Positions 59,242 to 64,000 of a stretch of DNA of 64,000 nt are shown here, piece after piece. Within the stretch, counting starts at the first letter, position 1, and each line of letters begins with the position of its first letter. The translations under genes and the position numbers were made by a program. This DNA is from Polyangiaceae bacterium (GTDB lineage: Bacteria; Myxococcota_A; Polyangia; Polyangiales; Polyangiaceae): the NCBI GenBank assembly GCA_020633235.1, contig JACKEA010000001.1:2170001-2234000 (forward strand), written 5' to 3'. The notes under the pieces are model-generated. The model ran no database searches. It was not told the origin of the DNA and worked only from the letters and a program-made list of their open reading frames with translations.

Positions 59242-60367
59242 TCAACGGTTCAGGTTCGACTGGCTGGTGAGCGCGCCGACCGCGGCGCCGCCGACGATCA
59301 ACAGCAGTATCACGACGACGATGATGGCCAGGCGACGTTGACGGCTGGCGCCCGACGCGAAGGGAAGATCGCTGTCCGGGCCGAAGTCGAGATCGAGATC
59401 CACTCGCGGAGCGGATACCGCAGGCGTCTGTGGCAAGGCGGGCGGTGATGCGACGAGAGGCTTCGGGGCGGGCGCGGGCGCGACGGCGGGCGTGGGCGCG
59501 ACGGCGGGCGTGGGCGCGACGGTGGGGGCGGGCGCGACGGCGGGCGTGGGCGCGACGGCGGGTGCGGGCGCGACGGCGGGGCGGGCGCGACGGCGGGGGG
59601 GGCGCGACGGCGGGGGTGGGCGCGACGGCGGGGTGGGCGCGACGGCGGGCGTGGGCGCGACGGCGGGGTGGGGCGCGACGGCGGGGTGGGCGCGACGGCG
59701 GGGCCGGCGCGGACTCCACGACGGCGAGACGCGCACTGATGCGGTCGAGCTGGATCTCGATCTTGCTGATGTGCTCGCGCACTTCGTCGGTTTCACGCTG
59801 CGTCGTTGCGGGCGCGACGGCGGGCGCGACGGCGGGGGCGGGCGCGACGGCGGGTGCCGGCGCGGACTCCACGACGGCGAGACGCGCACTGACGCGGTCG
59901 AGCTGGATCTCGATCTTGCCGAGCTGCTCGCGCACGCTCTCGATTTCACTCTGCGTCGCGGCGCGCGCGGCTTCGCGCGCCAACGCGCGCACCTCGTTCA
60001 TCTCCAGCGCGCGCGGCTGCGGCGCGTCGGCCCCCGCGCCGCCCCGCGCGGTGGACGTCGAGCCGCCCCGCGCGGTGGACGTCGAGCCGCCCCGCGCGGT
60101 GGACGTCGAGCCGCTCCGCGCGGTGGACGTCGAGCCGCCCCGCGCGGTGGACGTCGAGCCGTGCGACAGCGACGCCTTCGGCAACGGTCGCGATTTGTCG
60201 TCGCTCGCCCCAGCAATACCCAGCGATGACTTCGGGGGAGGCGGGCGCTTGCCTGCCGTCGACGGCGAGCTTCCGAGGGACGACCGCGGCGGCGGTGGTC
60301 GTCGCTCGGCGCTGCCGGTTCCCGGCTTTCCCTTTGGCGACTCCTCTTTCTTGGGCGGCAGCGCCAT
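59242..60367 (-). pseudogene. Membrane-anchored repeat protein with frameshifts in its Ala-Pro-Val tract
   Basis: The reading frame opens at the ATG at 60367: MALPPKKEESPKGKPG, a Pro/Ser-rich part with five GSTSTARG repeats, then two coiled-coil-like units (EIQLDRVSARLAVVES, EIQLDRISARLAVVES). In the following AVAPTP tract (18-bp units) five units are 17 bp, each short one C in a C-run, so the frame shifts and continues as Arg-rich sequence to 59153. The other frame restores AVAPTP and ends with a membrane helix (LAIIVVVILLLIVGGAAVGAL) and stop at 59242. Adding five bases makes a 376-aa protein in one frame. Either indel errors in the sequence, a decayed gene, or slippage-based variation. Confidence 0.65.
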
Positions 60368-60474
60368 CGCTCTAGTCTACCCGATGCGCCGGCCCGGCGA
60401 ACCGGGGCTTCCTGCGACCATTTACGTTGCATGCCGGCCGGCCGAGCGGCGGGACGCCACCTCGTCGCTCGGTG

Positions 60475-60939
60475 TCAGCAGCCGTTCGCGCACACGTCTG
60501 GCGCGACGGGCTTGTCGAAATTCGACGTTGCGCAGGCGTAGCCCAATGCAGAGCTCCGCAGCTCGCGTTGGCAGACGCTCGGCCCGTTGGCACTCCCATT
60601 GGTGAGCACCAACGTCGTGCCGCCCTGGGTATTCTGGACCGCGAGGACCTGGGCATCGGTGCCTTTCAGCGAGCCCCGAGCGATCTTCACGAACGCGCCT
60701 TCGCGAAGCGATGCGCGCGCTTCGCGGATCTGAACGCAGCCGGAGGCGCAGTTGCACGGACGCCACAGCATGCAGGTGGGGCCCACGGACGCGGCCGTCT
60801 CGCTGGGCGAGCTCTCCACGCTGGGCGAGCTCTCCACGCTGGGCGAGCGCGGTGGCCTGGGCGAGCTCTTCGCGCTTGGCGCCGGAGCGGAGGAACAAGC
60901 GGAAAGACTCAGCGCCAGCGCAATCGTGGAGAGACGCAT
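60475..60939 (-). CDS. Cys-rich lipoprotein with Ser/Pro/Glu repeat
   Basis: A 154-aa predicted lipoprotein: MRLSTIALALSLSACSSAP has lipobox LSAC. A linker has a repeat of SPSVESSPSVESSPSE (21-bp units). The C-terminal domain starts PTCMLWRPCNCASGCVQIREARASLREGAFVKIARGSLKG and ends VAPDVCANGC; the SLKGTDAQVLAVQNTQGGTTLVL part resembles a small beta barrel of KOW/SH3-type. Function unknown. Confidence 0.7.
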   Translation of the reverse strand: MRLSTIALALSLSACSSAPAPSAKSSPRPPRSPSVESSPSVESSPSETAASVGPTCMLWRPCNCASGCVQIREARASLREGAFVKIARGSLKGTDAQVLAVQNTQGGTTLVLTNGSANGPSVCQRELRSSALGYACATSNFDKPVAPDVCANGC

Positions 60940-61013
60940 TCTCTCGCGTGATACGCCCGCGCCCGCGAGTCCTTCCACGGGAATGGCGGCGCGGGGGTAT
61001 CGGTTGGGAGGTC

Positions 61014-61337
61014 ATGCAAGCCGTGTTGGACGGAGCTTCGCCCCGGCTTCTCAAGTGGACGGCCGTCGTGATCGGTGCCGCCGGAGTCGTCGTCGCCACC
61101 GCCAGCGCGGTCGACTTCGCGCGTTGGCCCGTGATGGACATGGGCGGCATCGTCGCCCGCGCCTTCATTCTCGGGCTCCTGTCCGCCCAGTTGATCCCGA
61201 TGCTCGGGCTGCCCGTCGCGCTGTTCCTCCGGAGGCCCGTCGCGACCCCCGGTCGCGTGCTGTTCTGGAGCTGGGTCCTGTTGTCGGTCGGCATCCTGGT
61301 GCTTGGTGCCGCGGGCGCGATGGCGTTCCATCGCTGA
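61014..61337 (+). CDS. Small integral membrane protein
   Basis: A 107-aa protein with three hydrophobic spans: LKWTAVVIGAAGVVVATASAV, IVARAFILGLLSAQLIPMLGLPVALFL and VLFWSWVLLSVGILVLGAAGAMAF. Good Shine-Dalgarno (GGGAGG) upstream of the ATG. No family recognised; divergent from the lipoprotein gene on its left and convergent with the FGE-domain gene on its right. Confidence 0.65.
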   Translation: MQAVLDGASPRLLKWTAVVIGAAGVVVATASAVDFARWPVMDMGGIVARAFILGLLSAQLIPMLGLPVALFLRRPVATPGRVLFWSWVLLSVGILVLGAAGAMAFHR

Positions 61338-61338
61338 C

Positions 61339-62172
61339 TCACTTGCAGCAGCGAAATCCCGTCGAGTAGTCGTGGTACTCCGGCGCGTGGGTGGCCGTGG
61401 CGTAGCGGCAGCCGTGGCCGTGCTCGGCGTGGGAGCTGAAGTAGCCGCCCATGAACACGCCCATGCCGCGTTTGCCGAACCACTGGTCGCCCTTCTCGAA
61501 GGGCACCTCTTTGATCAGCTTGGCGCTCACGTCGTCCGCCACCCACTCGTGCAGATTGCCGACCATGTCGAACACGCCGCTGTCCGTGACGCACTCGGAG
61601 TACTCGCCGGTCTTCGCCAGAAAGCCGGGCTCTTGATTGACGCGAGGGTTGTTGTAGTGCGCGAGCTTGGTGAAAAAGACGTGGCCGAACACCTTCGTGA
61701 GCAGGTGGGGCTTGCCCACGTTGCACTTTCCCTTCTCGAGCTTCGGGCCGTAGGGGTACGCGTCGCCGCCCGCGCCGGAGCAGGCGCGGTACCACTCGAC
61801 GGCGCGACACAGCCGCTTGCCGGCGCCCGCGCAGGCGGCCTCGGCTTCTTCACGACTGACGTAGCCCTGCGGCACCACGCCGGCGCGGCTCACCGCGACG
61901 TAGCGTTCCCCCGCCTTCGGGCGCTCGTAGGGCGAATGCTCCGCGCCGTCGACGCGGGTCAAGTGCGCCTCGTAGCGATCGATGCAGAAGGACGCGACGT
62001 GGGCCATGTCCGCCGGACACGGCGGCGCCGGGGGCTTTGCCGAGACCACGGGCGCCGCGACGGGCTTCGCGCTCGCCACGGGACGTGGTGCGGCGGCGCT
62101 CTCTTCGCACCCCGCCGTGACGGCCGCCACGAGCAGTAGTCCCAGTCGCAGATCGCGCAAGTCCACGAGCAT
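61339..62172 (-). CDS. Formylglycine-generating-enzyme (SUMF1)-domain lipoprotein
   Basis: A 277-aa exported protein: MLVDLRDLRLGLLLVAAVTAGCEES has lipobox TAGC. The FGE-sulfatase fold is seen as MAHVASFCIDRYEAHLT, AGKRLCRAVEWYRACSGAGGDAYPYG, FDMVGNLHEWVADD and GGYFSSHAEHGHGCRYATATHAPEYHDYSTGFRCCK. True FGE oxidises a Cys of sulfatases; many relatives have only structural or other catalytic roles, and no sulfatase is nearby. The ATG at 62172 is preferred over one at 62184 because the latter lies inside a REP element. Confidence 0.87.
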   Translation of the reverse strand: MLVDLRDLRLGLLLVAAVTAGCEESAAAPRPVASAKPVAAPVVSAKPPAPPCPADMAHVASFCIDRYEAHLTRVDGAEHSPYERPKAGERYVAVSRAGVVPQGYVSREEAEAACAGAGKRLCRAVEWYRACSGAGGDAYPYGPKLEKGKCNVGKPHLLTKVFGHVFFTKLAHYNNPRVNQEPGFLAKTGEYSECVTDSGVFDMVGNLHEWVADDVSAKLIKEVPFEKGDQWFGKRGMGVFMGGYFSSHAEHGHGCRYATATHAPEYHDYSTGFRCCK

Positions 62173-62174
62173 AG

Positions 62175-62200
62175 CGACGGGCATCGCGCCGCACCAACAT
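62175..62200 (-). repeat. REP element
   Basis: The 26 bases are identical to 34487-34512 (reverse strand ATGTTGGTGCGGCGCGATGC...). It lies just before the FGE-domain start, unlike most copies, which follow stop codons. Confidence 0.75.
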
Positions 62201-62252
62201 CAAGATGGAAAGGGAGAGGTAGCTTCGTGCCTTGGCGGCGTAAAAGGCCGGC

Positions 62253-62795
62253 ATGGGGCAGTACTTCCAAGGGGTGGCCGTCGATCTGAAGACCCTGGAG
62301 CAGCGCGTCGCGCAGCGGGACCCGGCCCTCGTCGAGCGAATGCAGGCACCAACGGTGAGCTACTCGGCGCGCCTCTTGGGGGCGGCACAGACACGGCAGG
62401 CGCTCGACGAGCTCCTCGCGGGGGCCATCAGCCGCGAGCTCGATGGCGACTACTACGCGCTCGCGGTGATCGCGCTGGCCTTTGAGCTGGGCACGCGTAC
62501 GGGTGCGCCGGACGTGACCTTCGCGGACCTACAGCGGGTGAAGGGGTTCGACGTGCTGTACCCCTACGCCGACGCGAACCTCTGGCCCCTCGGGATCCCG
62601 CGCTCCAATTTCGTTCTGGGTGCAACGTACGATGCGGGTCGCTGCCAGGAGGTCCTTGGGCTTCTACAGCAAGCGTATCCGCGGGAGCCCAGCGCGGCGG
62701 AGGCGGAATCGAGCAATGTCGCGGTGTTCGCCGCGTTTCGCTGGCTACGTACCGCGGTGGCGGCTGACCAAACCCTGCTGCTCTGCCACATGTAG
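62253..62795 (+). CDS. Hypothetical protein
   Basis: A 180-aa protein, MGQYFQGVAVDLKTLEQRVAQRDPALVERM, without signal or membrane segments. It is mostly helical, with a region (FDVLYPYADANLWPLGIPRSNFVLGATYDAGRCQEVLGLLQQAYP) that is well formed and coding-like. No family recognised. It lies 34 bp upstream of the Gly-rich lipoprotein gene, possibly cotranscribed. Confidence 0.65.
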   Translation: MGQYFQGVAVDLKTLEQRVAQRDPALVERMQAPTVSYSARLLGAAQTRQALDELLAGAISRELDGDYYALAVIALAFELGTRTGAPDVTFADLQRVKGFDVLYPYADANLWPLGIPRSNFVLGATYDAGRCQEVLGLLQQAYPREPSAAEAESSNVAVFAAFRWLRTAVAADQTLLLCHM

Positions 62796-62830
62796 GGGAG
62801 AATGGCCGCGGGCTTCCGTAGGACGCCGAC

Positions 62831-63811
62831 ATGAGCAGGCGGATCGTCCTGGGTGTAGCTTTCGGTAGCATTCTTCTCGCGTGCTCCTCCTCTGGGGGAG
62901 GCGGCGGTGGTTATCCCGACGGCGGCGGGGGCGCCGGCAACTTCGGAGGTCAGGGCGCGGTCGGCGGCTTCGGCAATTCCGCCGGTCAGGGAGCGACAGG
63001 CGGCTTCGGCAACGTCGCCGGCCAGGGCGCAACCGGCGGCTTCGGCGCGACCGGCGGCACGGGCGCGACGGGCGGCTTCGGTGCGACGGGTGGCTTCGGC
63101 GCGACCGGCGGCACCGGCGCCACCGGTGGCTTTGGCGCGACCGGTGGAACCGGCGGTGGTCAGACCTGCGACGAGCCCCTCGACTGCGGCAGCCCGTCGG
63201 TGATGGTGTGCGATCCCGCGACGCTGCAGTGCAGCTCGCCGCAATGTTCCGACACGCTGGTTTGCCCGACGGGAAAGACCTGCGTGATCCAGGCGGACAA
63301 CGTCACCGTGGGCGCTTGCTATCCGGAGTGCATCCCGGGCGGCGCGGCCTGCGCCGGCGGCGCGACCTGCAAGTCTACCTTCGACGCGACCAGCGGTTTC
63401 TGTTGGGCCAGCGGTAGCGCGCAGGAGGGGCAGAGCTGCACATCGAAGCCGGTCAACACGGGCTGCGCCACCGGGCTCATTTGCGCCACCGACCAAGGCG
63501 CCAGCATTTGTCGCAAGACGTGCAGCTTCTGGTCGTCGTTCCCGGGCTGTCCCAGCGGACAGAACTGCGCCATCAACAGCATATGCTTCGCGGAAGCTGG
63601 CGATCCGGCAGCGCTCGGCGCGCCCTGCTCCGTGACTGCGGCCGGCGGCGAGCCCTGCGGCAGCGACGGCCAGGCCTGGCGCGGGATCTGTCAGGACCTG
63701 GGCTCCGGACAAGAGTGCGCCAAGCCCTGCCGCTACAACGTGACCGCCGACTGCACCAGCGGCACCACCTGCAGCGCCGCGAATCCCGGCGAAATCGGCG
63801 TCTGCTACTGA
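62831..63811 (+). CDS. Gly-rich, Cys-rich lipoprotein
   Basis: A 326-aa predicted lipoprotein: MSRRIVLGVAFGSILLACSSSGGGGGG with lipobox LLAC. A long Gly/Ala/Phe repeat (GATGGFGATGGTGATGGFG) forms a flexible stalk of about 85 residues. The C-terminal 210 residues have about 30 cysteines in C-x3-C, C-x5-C patterns (CDEPLDCGSP, CPTGKTCVIQ, CASGLICA-like), typical of the disulfide-rich surface lipoproteins of myxobacteria. Ligand unknown. Confidence 0.82.
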   Translation: MSRRIVLGVAFGSILLACSSSGGGGGGYPDGGGGAGNFGGQGAVGGFGNSAGQGATGGFGNVAGQGATGGFGATGGTGATGGFGATGGFGATGGTGATGGFGATGGTGGGQTCDEPLDCGSPSVMVCDPATLQCSSPQCSDTLVCPTGKTCVIQADNVTVGACYPECIPGGAACAGGATCKSTFDATSGFCWASGSAQEGQSCTSKPVNTGCATGLICATDQGASICRKTCSFWSSFPGCPSGQNCAINSICFAEAGDPAALGAPCSVTAAGGEPCGSDGQAWRGICQDLGSGQECAKPCRYNVTADCTSGTTCSAANPGEIGVCY

Positions 63812-63993
63812 GCGAGAGCAGCGCGGCGGCGGAGGTTCAACACCACCGCCGCCGGGGGTGCGATCGGCAGCAGCAGCGCCAGGGTCAAGAGCGCGAGCAC
63901 GCCGCCCGCGCTCAGGCTCAGGGCGAAGAGCAGCACGTCCGATACGCGCGCCCGTGGAGGCTCCGCTGCTTGCGTCAGCTGTTGCGGCGTCAT
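63805..63993 (-). CDS. Short hydrophobic protein, possibly partial
   Basis: A 62-aa ORF with a membrane helix (VSDVLLFALSLSAGGVLALLTLALLLPIAPPAAVVLNL) and Arg-rich end. The ATG is 7 bp from the window edge and no stop precedes it, so a longer gene reaching beyond the window is possible. Overlaps the convergent lipoprotein stop by 7 bp. Confidence 0.5.
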   Translation of the reverse strand: MTPQQLTQAAEPPRARVSDVLLFALSLSAGGVLALLTLALLLPIAPPAAVVLNLRRRAALAQ

Positions 63994-64000
63994 CGATAGC

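Noticed and set aside
58695..59270. Forward frame of 191 codons downstream of tRNA-Leu
   Set aside because: It follows tandem repeats with identical peptide blocks and contains the tRNA 3' copies; no coding character.
59430..60605. Forward frame of 391 codons across the Ala-Pro-Val repeat gene
   Set aside because: It is the complement of the repeat tract; the reverse frame has the coiled-coil units and membrane helix.

Overview
The window is high-GC DNA that reads as a myxobacterium (Myxococcota, most like the Polyangiales/Sorangiineae). This placement is an inference from gene content: eukaryote-like Ser/Thr kinases, one with C-terminal PEGA domains; a long TPR protein; an MglA-like GTPase with a C-terminal extension; a PilR-like regulator next to a row of type IV pilin genes; many lipoproteins with Gly/Pro-rich spacers; and a C-terminal tail of the MYXO-CTERM type (33.1 kb). 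Genes are packed tightly, many with 4-bp ATGA/GTGA overlaps.

Layout. 0-4.4 kb: a truncated J-domain gene, then a five-gene minus-strand operon (ECF sigma factor, single-span anti-sigma-like protein, two lipoproteins, LpxL-type acyltransferase). 4.5-8.3 kb: zinc-ribbon rhomboid protease, MglA-like GTPase, large lipoprotein. 8.4-13.4 kb: NtrC/PilR-type sigma-54 activator followed by three pilins, one pilin-like protein and a TPR-like membrane protein; the first two pilins carry near-identical sigma-54 promoter motifs placed so that their mRNAs would be nearly leaderless. 13.6-19.1 kb: Ser/Thr kinase with PEGA domains and a phosphodiester-glycosidase-like protein. 19.3-25.7 kb: lipoproteins, rimO, a small cluster of unknown genes, a GNAT enzyme and a WG-repeat protein. 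26.3-33 kb: carA-pyrC, then a TetR / radical-SAM / SCP2-E1alpha-E1beta fusion operon. 33-39.8 kb: MYXO-CTERM protein, GMC oxidoreductase with small partner, glutathionyl-hydroquinone-reductase-like enzyme, TetR and a divergent CrtI-type oxidoreductase. 39.7-45.1 kb: hutI and hutU, separated by unknown genes. 45.2-54.6 kb: 1779-aa TPR protein, S9 peptidase, two-CW protein, DMT transporter, Ser/Thr kinase. 55-56.5 kb: arsenosugar radical-SAM gene arsS and its peroxidase-like partner. 56.5-60.4 kb: a repeat-rich accessory stretch with a TM2 gene, a REP-associated (IS200-like, HUH) transposase, tRNA-Leu(CAG) and tandem copies of the tRNA 3' end. 60.4-64 kb: small lipoproteins and membrane proteins and an FGE-sulfatase-domain protein.

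The strongest system-level observation is a probable REP/RAYT system. A HUH transposase of the REP-associated type lies at 57.7-58.4 kb. A family of short GC-rich palindromic elements, core GTTGGTGCGGCGCGATGCCC, is scattered through intergenic gaps at 13.4, 28.8, 34.5, 53.7, 58.5 and 62.2 kb. One site has two inverted copies as in a REPIN, and several abut or overlap stop codons. A related subfamily occurs at 25.8 and 33.0 kb. No rRNA, CRISPR array or prophage was seen.
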